From Ferrimonas aestuarii (GTDB lineage Bacteria > Pseudomonadota > Gammaproteobacteria > Enterobacterales > Shewanellaceae), in NCBI RefSeq assembly GCF_005116665.1, contig NZ_SWCJ01000014.1, positions 62,001 through 126,000 of the forward strand: DNA of 64,000 nucleotides. The letters are read 5' to 3'. Each line of letters opens with the position of its first letter. Positions within the stretch are counted from its first letter, which is position 1. Below the pieces are notes generated by a model. It did no database searches. It was given only the letters and a program-made list of their open reading frames with translations, and was not told the DNA's origin. Shown piece after piece: positions 20,965 to 29,795 of this stretch. A program made the translations under genes and the position numbers.

Positions 20965-21264
20965 ATGGCGTTAACCAAAGCCGATATGGCAGAACACCTG
21001 ACCGAAGCACTTGGCTTGCACAAAAAGGATGCCAAGGATCTGGTTGAAGCGTATTTCGAAGAAATTCGCTTAGCCCTTGAGTGCGGTGAGCAAGTGAAAC
21101 TGTCAGGTTTTGGTAACTTCGAACTGCGGGAAAAAAACGAGCGCCCAGGCCGTAACCCGAAAACGGGAGAGGATATCCCAATTTCGGCACGTCGTGTGGT
21201 GACCTTCCGTCCAGGTCAGAAGTTGAAAGCCAGAGTGGAAGATTTGGAGTTAGAGAACGTCTAA
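20965..21264 (+). CDS. ihfA: integration host factor alpha subunit
   Basis: A 99-residue HU/IHF-fold DNA-bending protein. The beta-arm signature [20 protein letters not shown] contains the intercalating proline. The [13 protein letters not shown] strand is typical. It starts four bases after pheT; the pheST-ihfA order is conserved in gammaproteobacteria. Confidence 0.97.
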   Translation: MALTKADMAEHLTEALGLHKKDAKDLVEAYFEEIRLALECGEQVKLSGFGNFELREKNERPGRNPKTGEDIPISARRVVTFRPGQKLKARVEDLELENV

Positions 21265-21283
21265 CTTCTGATCCAATCTGATT

Positions 21284-21313
21284 AAAAGGCGAGCCAAATG
21301 GCTCGCCTTTTTT
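21284..21313 (+). terminator. terminator of pheST-ihfA
   Basis: A twelve-base stem, AAAAGGCGAGCC / GGCTCGCCTTTT, encloses the AAAT loop and runs into a T tract. It lies 20 bases after the ihfA stop. Confidence 0.92.
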
Positions 21314-21518
21314 ATTGCTCGTTTGGCTTTGCAGTTTATGAATGCCGTTGAGGTAAATTCTGGCAACCGAATAGGGGAATGTCGGTAGCCTCCGTACCAA
21401 TAAGCCCAATAGAATTGAAAATGGATACCAACAGCTTCGCCGCTGGCGTTAGTGGAGTGTGGGTAAAGCTGTTATGTTGGCCACATTAAAGATTTGATTT
21501 AACAAAAGGAGTTGTTAA

Positions 21519-23582
21519 GTGAATAGTCAAAAAAAGCAATCTAAGCCTAAATCGTCTAAAGACAGCGATAACGGTCAGTCTAATGAGATCGTGCGCGCGG
21601 CCATCTACCCGGGGATTGGGGTTGCTCGAGTGGGGGATGCGGAGGAGGCGTTTTTCATCGGGCCGGAAGTTGCCGAACCACTTCCTCAAGAGCCGGGTTT
21701 TTATCGAACATCCGATCAGAAGCTGAAACGCCAAGCGGCGCGTTTTCGTATCTATGGTTATAACGCGCTTGGTGAGGTTGTCCGTGAATTAACCGCGAAA
21801 GAGGCGGACATTCGTTGGCGGGTGCATGTGGCCAACCGCAAAGCCAACTGGTTCCACTTCATTCAGGCGATGGACATTCCCAGCGCCGAGTCACTTTCGG
21901 TTACTCGCAGAAACCCTAAGATAAAAGACCAAGATAGACACGAGTTGGTTATTGATCCTGGCAGCCGAGAGATCAGCGGCGTATCTCAGCAAGGACCCGC
22001 ATTTCGTTTCGACAGCGGTAAATTTAAGGGAAATGAGGTTTACCTTGGTGAGCTGCAAACCGACAGTGAAGGCAGGCTTCTGTTTTTAGGTGGTTACGGA
22101 AAATCGGCTTCCCCCTCAGGAAAACCGCCTTTTAAAGCGAAAGATCCCGATTCCTTTAATAATGCCGCCGATTGGTACGACGATATGTCCGACGGCCCAG
22201 TGAATGCGGACGTGGAAATTGAGGGACGATCCATTCCGGTGGAGGGCGCATGGGTTGTAACCACACCACCAAATTACGCGCCTCAGCTAACCAGTTGGCG
22301 CACCATGTATGATCTGATGGTGGACTTGTATACGGAAAATGGCTGGTATGGCGTTCCCCAACAAACTTGCTTTACTCAGGATGTGTTGCCCCTGCTTAAG
22401 CGCTTTTCCAACTTGCAGTGGGTAAATAAGGGCTTTGCTGCCATGTATGGCAAGGGCTGTCCCATGGACTTTGACAATCCCGCCTTCATCGCCAAATTGG
22501 CACAGGTGCCTCTGGGATCTGCTCGGCCCTCATCTGCGAAAGTCAAAGTGATCGATCCCTATGGTGAACTGCGCAACCAGATCCTAAACGCGTTTCGTCC
22601 CCACCTTCCAAAAGATAATGAACCTAGGCTGTGGCCGTGGTTGTATGGCGATGATTTTGGTGGCGATCTGTTTAGCGACTCTCCCGAGACCATGTTGGCC
22701 TTACCGTCACTACAACAGCTGCACTTAACACGCTGGGCAGCGGGGGATTTTGTTAATGATTGGGAGGCAGACTACGAGCCGCCCCGTCGTCTTGAGCAGG
22801 TAGCGGTGTCAGAACAGCCACACATGCTTGATCGCGCCGCGATGACCTTCTGCCTTGCCGATGCCTTTCACCCCGGCTGTGAGCTGACCTGGCCGATGCG
22901 CCACGCCAGCATGTATCAAAAACCGTTTCGAATTCGGCCCAACGAGTCAGGAGAAGCGCTCAATGCCTACGGTGACACACTGACCCAACGCAGCGCCTTA
23001 GCTCCGGATGGGCCCCTTTACGCCCAGATTGCTGGCGGCTTAACCCGGTGGATGGGCTTGCCTTGGCAGGGAGACACCGCGTTTTGCCGCTCTGGCTATG
23101 ATCCCGATTATGACCTTTATCTGCCAAGTTTTTGGCCGGCACGGGTTCCGAATACCGTTTTGACCGAAGAGGCTTATCAGGTGGTGATGAATACGGAGCT
23201 TCCGAGAGAGGTGCGGATCATGGCTTACAACGAGAGGGCCAGCTGGAACCGCTTTATCGACCGTCCTCTGGAGACCGGTAAGGTACCGTCCGTGGCTCAG
23301 GTGATGGAGAGAATGGTCGCCCACTTTGCTGAGCAGGGGATCATCGAAGCTCGGCCCGGATTGGACAATGATCCCGATTTTCCTCCGGTGATCTACGTTG
23401 AAAATGCACGTTATCAGCAAGCGGCTTCCGAGCTGGCCACCACGCTAAAATCGGATGCCTCCACGCCATTAGCCCAAAGGGCTAGCGAGCTTGAACATAA
23501 GCTAGAGCAGGCTGGCTGGGCAAGTAAGCAGCAGTGGCAACATGCGGTGGCGCTGCGTCGTCGTAAACCAACAAAGGGATAA
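21519..23582 (+). CDS. LodA/GoxA-like cysteine tryptophylquinone amino-acid oxidase
   Basis: A 687-residue protein starting at GTG with a GGAG sequence upstream. The segment AAIYPGIGVARVGDAEEAFFIGPEV and the later WRVHVANRKANWFHFIQAMD are hallmarks of the LodA family: L-lysine epsilon-oxidase of Marinomonas mediterranea and glycine oxidase GoxA. The predicted quinone cofactor residues are C454 (HPGCELTWP) and W516 (GLPWQGD), separated by about the same distance as in LodA. Family members release hydrogen peroxide and an aldehyde or keto acid from an amino acid, and LodA is antibacterial. There is no Sec signal peptide, as in LodA. The next gene encodes the flavoprotein needed for cofactor maturation. 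The substrate amino acid is unknown. Confidence 0.85.
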   Translation: MNSQKKQSKPKSSKDSDNGQSNEIVRAAIYPGIGVARVGDAEEAFFIGPEVAEPLPQEPGFYRTSDQKLKRQAARFRIYGYNALGEVVRELTAKEADIRWRVHVANRKANWFHFIQAMDIPSAESLSVTRRNPKIKDQDRHELVIDPGSREISGVSQQGPAFRFDSGKFKGNEVYLGELQTDSEGRLLFLGGYGKSASPSGKPPFKAKDPDSFNNAADWYDDMSDGPVNADVEIEGRSIPVEGAWVVTTPPNYAPQLTSWRTMYDLMVDLYTENGWYGVPQQTCFTQDVLPLLKRFSNLQWVNKGFAAMYGKGCPMDFDNPAFIAKLAQVPLGSARPSSAKVKVIDPYGELRNQILNAFRPHLPKDNEPRLWPWLYGDDFGGDLFSDSPETMLALPSLQQLHLTRWAAGDFVNDWEADYEPPRRLEQVAVSEQPHMLDRAAMTFCLADAFHPGCELTWPMRHASMYQKPFRIRPNESGEALNAYGDTLTQRSALAPDGPLYAQIAGGLTRWMGLPWQGDTAFCRSGYDPDYDLYLPSFWPARVPNTVLTEEAYQVVMNTELPREVRIMAYNERASWNRFIDRPLETGKVPSVAQVMERMVAHFAEQGIIEARPGLDNDPDFPPVIYVENARYQQAASELATTLKSDASTPLAQRASELEHKLEQAGWASKQQWQHAVALRRRKPTKG

Positions 23583-23586
23583 TTGT

Positions 23587-24660
23587 TTGATTCACTGTGA
23601 TATTGCAGTGATCGGTGCTGGCCCTGCTGGCACCGTTGCTGCGGCAATATTGGCACGGTGCCACGTGAACGTTGTGATTGTGGATCCGCTGGAACTCAGT
23701 ACACATAAAGTTGGCGAGTCAGTACCAAGCGCCATGGCAGCGCTGCTGTCTGCCACCGATTTTGATGGGCTAGATGAGTGCCATCATATGCCAATAAGTG
23801 GCTCTGAGACACTGTGGTGTGATGAGCGATTGAGCCAAGATGCCTTCACTCAGCCTGGTGGGATGGGGTGGCGTTTGGATCGTTGCCGTTTTGAGCAGCA
23901 GCTGCTAACTAAAGCGATGGCGGCCGGTGCGAACGCCCATCAAGGTCGTTTACAAGCTGCGACTCGCCAGTCTGAACAGTGGCAGCTGACCTTAGATGAC
24001 GGCCAGCGGCTTCAAGCGGCATTTGTTATTGATGCCAGTGGCAGAAACGGCGCTTTAGTTCGGCTATTGGGAGTGGAACGCCAAACGACGAGCCCGTTAA
24101 TGGCGGCGTGGTCGTTATCAGAGGCGGTAAAAGATGGGCACGCCGCGGTTGGCAAAACCCTCATTGAGAGCGATGAAACCGGTTGGTGGTATGGCGCTCA
24201 GTTGCCAAGCCGAAAGTGGCTGGCCATCTATCATACTCACATGCCACAGGCGAAACGCTTGAGGCAAACTGACGGCCTATGGCGCAGCCAGTTGTCTGAT
24301 ACCGCATTAATCAGCCAGTTTATCGACCCCAGTCTATTCGACCCATCGGCTCTAACGCTAAGTGATGCCAGAGGAGGCTATCTAAAACAGGCTTACGGGG
24401 ACGGTTGGGCTGCTTGTGGTGATGCGGCGTTAAGCTTTGACCCCATCTCGTCTCAAGGTATCTTTAATGCCATGGCGACGGCTCATCAGCTGGCTACAAC
24501 CTACCTAAACGCCCAGCCGCAGGAGGACGGTTTGCAATGGCAGCGGTATCAACACCAGCTCAATCGTATTTACAGGGCGTATCACCAACGGCGGCAAGGC
24601 TTCTATCTGCGTGCCATGCAACATTATGACAGTGAGTTTTGGAAGCATCAGTGCGCGTAA
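23587..24660 (+). CDS. LodB-like FAD-dependent maturation protein
   Basis: A flavoprotein of about 357 residues with N-terminal Rossmann motif IAVIGAGPAGTVAAAIL and a second FAD motif, WAACGDAALSFDPISSQGIFNAM. The latter is typical of the tryptophan-halogenase/geranylgeranyl-reductase-like group to which LodB belongs. LodB is needed to form the cysteine tryptophylquinone in LodA. A TTG at 23587 follows AAAGGGA and lies just past the lodA stop; an ATG at 23542 would overlap lodA by 41 bases. The halogenase lysine motif (WxWxIP) is not evident, so a maturation role is more likely than halogenation. Confidence 0.78.
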   Translation: MIHCDIAVIGAGPAGTVAAAILARCHVNVVIVDPLELSTHKVGESVPSAMAALLSATDFDGLDECHHMPISGSETLWCDERLSQDAFTQPGGMGWRLDRCRFEQQLLTKAMAAGANAHQGRLQAATRQSEQWQLTLDDGQRLQAAFVIDASGRNGALVRLLGVERQTTSPLMAAWSLSEAVKDGHAAVGKTLIESDETGWWYGAQLPSRKWLAIYHTHMPQAKRLRQTDGLWRSQLSDTALISQFIDPSLFDPSALTLSDARGGYLKQAYGDGWAACGDAALSFDPISSQGIFNAMATAHQLATTYLNAQPQEDGLQWQRYQHQLNRIYRAYHQRRQGFYLRAMQHYDSEFWKHQCA

Positions 24661-24708
24661 TAGCGCCGGTTTACCAACCAGTTACAGGGATAAAACGGGA
24701 AAGATAGG

Positions 24709-25416
24709 ATGAGCGTGACTCGACAAGTATTAATGGTGCTGATGTTGCCGATTATGGTCATGCAGGGGCTGTGGGTAAGGCGAAATATCTTGCGATTACC
24801 GGCAGCCAAAGGCAAACGGAAGGGGCGCTGCGGCGACGAGAGCAATCTCAGGATATTGATTTTAGGAGATTCTGCTGCGGCGGGAGTGGGGGTTGATGAG
24901 CAGTCTCAAGCACTGAGTGGCCAGTTGGTTGAAGCCCTTGAGCAGCAAAATCACAACAATTTTAGCTGGCGCATCATCGCCAGAAGTGGCTTAACCTCAG
25001 CCAAAATGCTCAGATACTTGCAAAATCGACGTCCGGAGACGTTTGATGTGGCGCTTATTTCCCTCGGGGTCAATGACATCACTCGGGGAGTGGGCACACA
25101 GAAGTGGTTGGCACTACAGACGGATCTGCTTGAGCTATTGCTTGGCAAGTATGGCTGCAAACAGGTGATCTTTACCGCCATTCCGCCTCTTGGGCGATTT
25201 CCCTCTTTGCCACAGCCCCTACGGTGGGTTTTAGGTCAGCAGGCGGAGCATAAAAATGCGCTATTGAAGCAGCTTCTCGATGACAAGCCCGCCGCCTCTC
25301 AATTGGACTTGACTCGCCATGTGGTGTCGTCACCGTTGGCTAGGGATGGTTTCCACCCCAGCGACGAGCTATATCAACTCTGGGGAAGGGCAGCCGCCGC
25401 CCAAATACTGAAGTAG
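24709..25416 (+). CDS. SGNH/GDSL-family hydrolase
   Basis: A 235-residue esterase-type protein with an N-terminal hydrophobic anchor (MSVTRQVLMVLMLPIMVMQG). Block I is ILGDSAAAG with nucleophile S55, block III is SLGVNDITRG, and the catalytic pair is D213/H216 in DGFHPS. All catalytic blocks are intact. It lies 48 bases after the LodB-like gene and may be part of the same transcript, but no functional link is evident. Confidence 0.82.
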   Translation: MSVTRQVLMVLMLPIMVMQGLWVRRNILRLPAAKGKRKGRCGDESNLRILILGDSAAAGVGVDEQSQALSGQLVEALEQQNHNNFSWRIIARSGLTSAKMLRYLQNRRPETFDVALISLGVNDITRGVGTQKWLALQTDLLELLLGKYGCKQVIFTAIPPLGRFPSLPQPLRWVLGQQAEHKNALLKQLLDDKPAASQLDLTRHVVSSPLARDGFHPSDELYQLWGRAAAAQILK

Positions 25417-25426
25417 TGGCCGAGGG

Positions 25427-25861
25427 TTAGGCCTTTAGGTAGTGAACGCCTTGAAGGTAGCAGGCAATGCTTTGCTCGCTGGCATCAAAGTGAGGCATTG
25501 GCAGATGGTTGGGATCGACCCATTGCCACCCTTCGCAGCGATCAGGCTCGCGGTTGATGGGTGCGCCACCACCGTGCTCTGCTAGCAATACTACGGAGAC
25601 ATAGTGCTTGCCCTCCTCACGATAGGTGCGAAGGTTGTTTGTAATGGCAATAACCATAGGATCGGTAATGGTCAGGCCGGTTTCCTCCATCACCTCCCTA
25701 ATGGCGGTTTGCTCGAAGGTTTCGCCAAGCTCTAGATGCCCGCCGGGAATGGAGTAGTAGGGAGCATGGCTGCCTTTACGCTTGCCGATGAGGATGTGGC
25801 CATCGTTGCGACGAATGATGATGCCTATTCCTACTTTAGGGAGAGATTCGGTTGACGACAT
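25427..25861 (-). CDS. NUDIX hydrolase
   Basis: A 144-residue protein with a complete Nudix box, starting GGHLELGETFEQTAIREV and continuing MEETGL. The early VGIGIIIRR and the later EGWQWVDPNHLP resemble nucleotide-triphosphate diphosphatases of the MutT/NudG type that sanitise pyrimidine nucleotides. Substrate unproven. Convergent with the SGNH hydrolase gene. Confidence 0.85.
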   Translation of the reverse strand: MSSTESLPKVGIGIIIRRNDGHILIGKRKGSHAPYYSIPGGHLELGETFEQTAIREVMEETGLTITDPMVIAITNNLRTYREEGKHYVSVVLLAEHGGGAPINREPDRCEGWQWVDPNHLPMPHFDASEQSIACYLQGVHYLKA

Positions 25862-26004
25862 AGACTGCAGTAATCGTTGGTTTTAGCGAAATGTGCTGGC
25901 AGCATCTAACACTATGGCCATAAAGTCAAAATGCAGTTGTCACCGAGGGATGGTTGTCTTACTATAATTTAGAATTTTCTAATTTACCGATATATGAGGT
26001 TGTT

Positions 26005-26430
26005 ATGGCGGATAAAGTTTATAAAGTCTCCACATCAATGGGCAACAGCTGGAAGGTGACTTCCCAGATTCGACAGCATCAGTTGGTGATAGACCAGCCA
26101 AGCGGTGGAGATGAGGGAGCAAACCCGCTGGAAACCTTCCTGTTTTCCCTTGGCGGCTGCATCTCCGCTATTGCAAAGATGGTGGCTCGTGACATGAAAA
26201 TTGACCTAAAAGGCATCGATGTTCATATTGAAGCCACGTTGAACCCGGCGGGATTAGCGGGTAAGCCGACTGACGACCCGGTTGGTTTTAAGTCTTTTTC
26301 CATCGTCGCCGACATTGATGCTGACATCACCGAGGCACAAAAGCAGGAGCTACTGGAGCTAACCTGCCATCGCTGCCCGATTCATGACAACATTGTTCGT
26401 GCCAGTGTGATTGAGCACCGCGTTGGCTAG
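26005..26430 (+). CDS. OsmC/Ohr-family protein
   Basis: 141 residues from the ATG at 26005, preceded by TGAGGT; the open frame continues upstream to a TTG at 25954. The two reactive cysteines of the family are visible, in SLGGCISAIA and LTCHRCPIHDNI. The protein would reduce organic or other hydroperoxides, or act as a thiol-based protein of the YhfA type. An oxidative-stress role fits an organism with a peroxide-making oxidase nearby, but that link is speculative. Confidence 0.82.
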   Translation: MADKVYKVSTSMGNSWKVTSQIRQHQLVIDQPSGGDEGANPLETFLFSLGGCISAIAKMVARDMKIDLKGIDVHIEATLNPAGLAGKPTDDPVGFKSFSIVADIDADITEAQKQELLELTCHRCPIHDNIVRASVIEHRVG

Positions 26431-26442
26431 CTTTTCAGCAAA

Positions 26443-26486
26443 AAGCGGCGGAGTGATTAAATCCTCTGCCGCTTCCACTTTTTTTT
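26443..26486 (+). terminator. terminator after osmC-like gene
   Basis: AAGCGGC (26443-26449) pairs with GCCGCTT (26468-26474), with further inner pairs. A run of eight T ends at 26486. Confidence 0.75.
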
Positions 26487-26624
26487 GATGCCGTCACTGT
26501 TATAATTTCTAGCCATAATTCGCATGCGGTCACCGGATTGACTGAAGCCATTTATTGCTCTTCCTCAAAGAGATAGGCTTGCTGCCGAGCCTCAGGGATG
26601 CCGTTTTACAGATAGAGTGTAGCT

Positions 26625-27578
26625 TTGACCTCCCCCCAAACTAATTTTGAGCACCGTCCAACATTCAAAACTAAGTTCTTAGCACCCAAATATTGGGGCG
26701 TTTGGCTGTACGTGGTGTTTGCGGTGATCTGCGCTTGGTTACCAGCCAGAGTCCGAGACTTTATCGGCGCCCAGATAGGGTTTCGTATGGGTAAGAGAAA
26801 CCCACGAACCCGAGTGCGTGCGCGAGTGAACTTGTCGCTCTGTTTTCCTCAGTGGAGCGAAACGAAGCGGGAAGCGGTACTGGATGAGATGTTTAAGCAT
26901 ATCGGCATGTCATTGACAGCCAGTGCCACCCTCATTGTGCGCAGTTCTCGATACTTGGAAAAACACACCGAGTTAATTGGTGAAGAGCACATTACGCCCT
27001 ATCTTGAGTCGGGACAGCCGATCATCTTTATGGTGCCTCATACCTGGTTTATCGATTTTCCCGGCGTGCTGCTGGCCTCTCGAGGCTATCCCATGACCAC
27101 CATGGTCAACCCTCAAAAAAATGAGTTTATTGATTATCTGATGCAGAAGGGACGCATCCGTTATGGAGGCAAGATCTTTGGCCGAGGTGCGGGCATTAAG
27201 TGCCTTTTAGGCGCGATTAACGAGGGCTACAGTGCCTACTATTTGCCAGACCAAGATCATGGCATGAAACGCAGCGAATACGTGCCGTTTTTTGGCACCC
27301 ACAAAGCCACCTTGCCGGGGCTAGGACGAATGATCGAGGCCACCAATGCGGTGGTGATCCCAATGGTGGCAAATTACGATCGACAGCGGCAAAAGTTTCA
27401 AGGCATCATTCGCCCGCCGATGTTAGACCTGCCAACTGGCGATCTGGCTCAAGATGCAAGGCGAATGAACGAAGAGATCGAAGCGTTGATTACGCCTCGC
27501 CCAGAGCAGTACATGTGGATTTTAAAAGTGCTGCAAAGTCGCCCTGAAGGTGAGCCTGATCCCTATAAACGGCACTAA
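26625..27578 (+). CDS. LpxL/LpxM-like lipid A acyltransferase, first copy
   Basis: A 317-residue protein starting at TTG 26625. The N-terminal amphipathic/membrane helix (WGVWLYVVFAVICAWLP) is typical of the family. The catalytic HX4D motif is H139-TWFI-D144. Later motifs include PDQDHGMKRSEYVPFFG, GLGRMIEATNAVVIPM and C-terminal PEQYMWILKVLQSRPEGE. Members add a secondary acyl chain to Kdo2-lipid IVA from acyl-ACP on the inner face of the cytoplasmic membrane. Which position is acylated cannot be told. A paralogue follows. Confidence 0.85.
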   Translation: MTSPQTNFEHRPTFKTKFLAPKYWGVWLYVVFAVICAWLPARVRDFIGAQIGFRMGKRNPRTRVRARVNLSLCFPQWSETKREAVLDEMFKHIGMSLTASATLIVRSSRYLEKHTELIGEEHITPYLESGQPIIFMVPHTWFIDFPGVLLASRGYPMTTMVNPQKNEFIDYLMQKGRIRYGGKIFGRGAGIKCLLGAINEGYSAYYLPDQDHGMKRSEYVPFFGTHKATLPGLGRMIEATNAVVIPMVANYDRQRQKFQGIIRPPMLDLPTGDLAQDARRMNEEIEALITPRPEQYMWILKVLQSRPEGEPDPYKRH

Positions 27579-27738
27579 TGTAAAATATTCAAGCGACATA
27601 CAGAGAACTAAGTTGACCTTTTATGGTCAAAAAGAGATCGATTTTTCACAAAAATATGAACTCTTTTCAGTTATCGTTTGAGGCAACACCTGCCTTTCGG
27701 TAGAGTGATTGTTAACAAGTTGTGGTGCGTTAAGCTTT

Positions 27739-28686
27739 ATGTCGTCCTCTATTCATTTAAATCAGCCTTACGAAGTTAAATTTTGCCGGGCTATGTTGGC
27801 CCCAAAGTATTGGGCGAGTTGGATTGCCGTTTTGATGATGGCATCGACGGCACTGATCCCTAATCGTGCACGGCGGATGATAGCCAAAGGCTGTGTGCCG
27901 ATTCTGCGTAAAGTGGGTAAGAAGCCAAAGCGGATTACCCATGCAAACCTGAAAGCTTGCTTTCCTAATATGCCCGAATCTGAACGAGATAAGATCATCG
28001 ATGCGATGATCTTCAATTTCCTACGGGTCGGTTTGGGTATGGGAGCCTTGGCGTGTCATCGTCGTAAAGACATTGAAAGTGCCATTAATATTAATGGTAT
28101 TGAGCATATCGAACGGGCACGGGACCAGGGAAAACCAATCGTGTTTTTGGTGCCGCATCTTATCGGAATCGAGTTTGCTGGTGCTCGACTGTCTGCGTTA
28201 GGTCTACCTATGATGGGCATGGTTAAGCACCATAAGAACCCGGTGTTTAACTGGTTCACTTGCAAGCAGCGGCGTCGTTGGGGCGGAACGGTTTACCATC
28301 GAGATGCGGGCCTGAGAACTTTGGTACAAGGGCTTCGTCGTGGCGAATGTTTCCTTTATCTTCCTGATCAGGACCACGGACCAGAAAAGAGCGTATTTGC
28401 GCCGTTTTTTGCAACGCACAAAGCCACGCTACCTGTGATTGGCCGTTTGGCTCGCTGTGGTAATGCGGTGGTGCTTCCTCTGGCAATCGACATCGCGCCG
28501 AATGAGGCCAAAATGCAATTGAATGTCAGTGCGCCGCTGGAGTTGCCTGAATCGATGACCAAGCAGGAAGAAGCTGAGCTGCTTAATCAAGAGATGGAGC
28601 GGATAATCGCGGCACATCCTTGCCAATACATGTGGTTCCTAAAAGTGCTTCAGACTCGCCAAGAGGGCGAGTCCCGCCTGTATTAG
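27739..28686 (+). CDS. LpxL/LpxM-like lipid A acyltransferase, second copy
   Basis: 315 residues from the ATG at 27739; an upstream frame adds ten. It shares the plan of the previous gene (MLAPKYWASWIAVLMMAS; PDQDHGPEKSVFAPFFATHKATLP; CQYMWFLKVLQTRQEGE), pointing to tandem duplication. The catalytic motif is H140-LIGI-E145, the HX4E variant. This difference suggests the pair may use different acyl donors or act at different positions. The 160-base gap between them includes an AT-rich stretch and could hold a separate promoter. Confidence 0.85.
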   Translation: MSSSIHLNQPYEVKFCRAMLAPKYWASWIAVLMMASTALIPNRARRMIAKGCVPILRKVGKKPKRITHANLKACFPNMPESERDKIIDAMIFNFLRVGLGMGALACHRRKDIESAININGIEHIERARDQGKPIVFLVPHLIGIEFAGARLSALGLPMMGMVKHHKNPVFNWFTCKQRRRWGGTVYHRDAGLRTLVQGLRRGECFLYLPDQDHGPEKSVFAPFFATHKATLPVIGRLARCGNAVVLPLAIDIAPNEAKMQLNVSAPLELPESMTKQEEAELLNQEMERIIAAHPCQYMWFLKVLQTRQEGESRLY

Positions 28687-28693
28687 TCATTCG

Positions 28694-28942
28694 TCACGCC
28701 TCTAGCTGCGCAATTCGCTCGATATCTGGCAGTGAAGAATCAAACAGCAGTAGCTCCCAAGCGACTTCTTGAAGTTGCTTGGGATTGGTTGAGCTAAGGT
28801 CTTCGACGGCCACAATGCCGCTTTCAAGCAACATCTGTAGCCTTGCTGAAGCGAGTTCCAGAACATGGCGTCCAGAGCGAGTGTGGATGAGGGTTAGGTG
28901 GGGCTGATTGGATTCTAAGTTGGCATCAATGGTAAATAGCAT
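28694..28942 (-). CDS. small hypothetical protein behind a Fur box
   Basis: An 82-residue protein with no signal peptide or membrane segment. The ATG at 28942 has an AAGGAG sequence upstream (read on the minus strand). It is leucine-rich and acidic (LQMLLESGIVAVEDLSS). No family recognised. A near-consensus Fur box lies 39 bases upstream of the start, which suggests expression under iron starvation. Confidence 0.6.
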   Translation of the reverse strand: MLFTIDANLESNQPHLTLIHTRSGRHVLELASARLQMLLESGIVAVEDLSSTNPKQLQEVAWELLLFDSSLPDIERIAQLEA

Positions 28943-28980
28943 GGTTCATCTCCTTGAACTGACTTTGTGTCACTGATCTT

Positions 28981-28999
28981 AATGATAATCATTATCATT
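28981..28999. promoter_or_regulatory. Fur box
   Basis: AATGATAATCATTATCATT is close to the 19-bp Fur consensus GATAATGATAATCATTATC and contains the ATAATCATTAT core. It lies directly upstream of the small minus-strand gene ending at 28694. No iron-uptake gene is adjacent. Confidence 0.8.
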
Positions 29000-29496
29000 A
29001 ACTCGTCAAGGTTCTCATGACAGATTGTGATCATGATCACTTGCAACTAACTGATGAGTTAAAAAATTTTATAATAAATAACAACTTATAATTTTGTATT
29101 CTAATTTTATAAAGTAAAACAACAATATATATTTTGTTACCTTTAAAATAATCGAATAGTAAAATTGTGAATTGGTTCATAAGTTATGAAGATAACCTTA
29201 TGCCATCAACTACGATACTATTTATTAATAGTATTAGGTACTTAAGAATTTAGTTTCAGACAAGTGATTGCCAACGTATTGATATTATTGAAAATAATAT
29301 GCCTGAAATTTAATTACATAATGCGATGGTAATTAGTGATCCGAATCTGATCTTCAGCGAATTTCTGATTATTTTTTAGTGTATTAGAACAACTTTACTA
29401 ATAAAGTATTGTTTATTAACGTGAAAATATAGTGCTTTCAATTAAAGAATAAAGAATATAACTTATAGTGAAATTCTGGGTGGAAGGATTAAAAAA
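29000..29496. other. AT-rich intergenic stretch
   Basis: About 500 bases with strongly reduced GC content, many A/T runs and no credible reading frame. It marks the left edge of the accessory region with borosin locus B. No integrase, att duplication or inverted terminal repeats could be seen. Confidence 0.6.
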
Positions 29497-29763
29497 GTGG
29501 ACTACGTAGTTATTGGCCGAGCTAATGAAATGGATCAGGAAGACAATTTCATCGGTTTTCATTTTGAACAATTTGAAGTACAAGCGGAAACGGCTGATTC
29601 GGCTATCGAGATTGCGGAAGGGCAGATGTGTCAACGCCTGGAGTCGACCCATGCCAACTTGCAGCGTCAATTTCACGGTTTTGAGCTAACTGGTCTTAAG
29701 GCATCTGATTACGAAGCGCTCAAAGAGCAGATCGAATCCGGCGATTTCGACCTTTTTAGCTAA
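29497..29763 (+). CDS. hypothetical acidic protein (88 aa)
   Basis: Starts at GTG 29497 with GGAAGG about nine bases upstream. The protein is acidic and soluble, with alternating strands and helices (YVVIGRANEM, FHFEQFEVQAETADSAIEIAEGQM). Its composition is closer to the chromosome than to the AT-rich flank. No family recognised. A candidate structured transcript follows. Confidence 0.6.
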   Translation: MDYVVIGRANEMDQEDNFIGFHFEQFEVQAETADSAIEIAEGQMCQRLESTHANLQRQFHGFELTGLKASDYEALKEQIESGDFDLFS

Positions 29764-29795
29764 AGTCACCGGAAGCATAATTTGAGGTGATGACT

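Noticed and set aside
23542..24660. Flavin-dependent tryptophan halogenase
   Set aside because: Position after a LodA-like gene and absence of an obvious WxWxIP motif favour a LodB-type maturation protein.
29416..29676. 86-residue minus-strand frame opposite the 29497 gene
   Set aside because: It is the shadow of a better-supported plus-strand gene and lies partly in AT-rich DNA.
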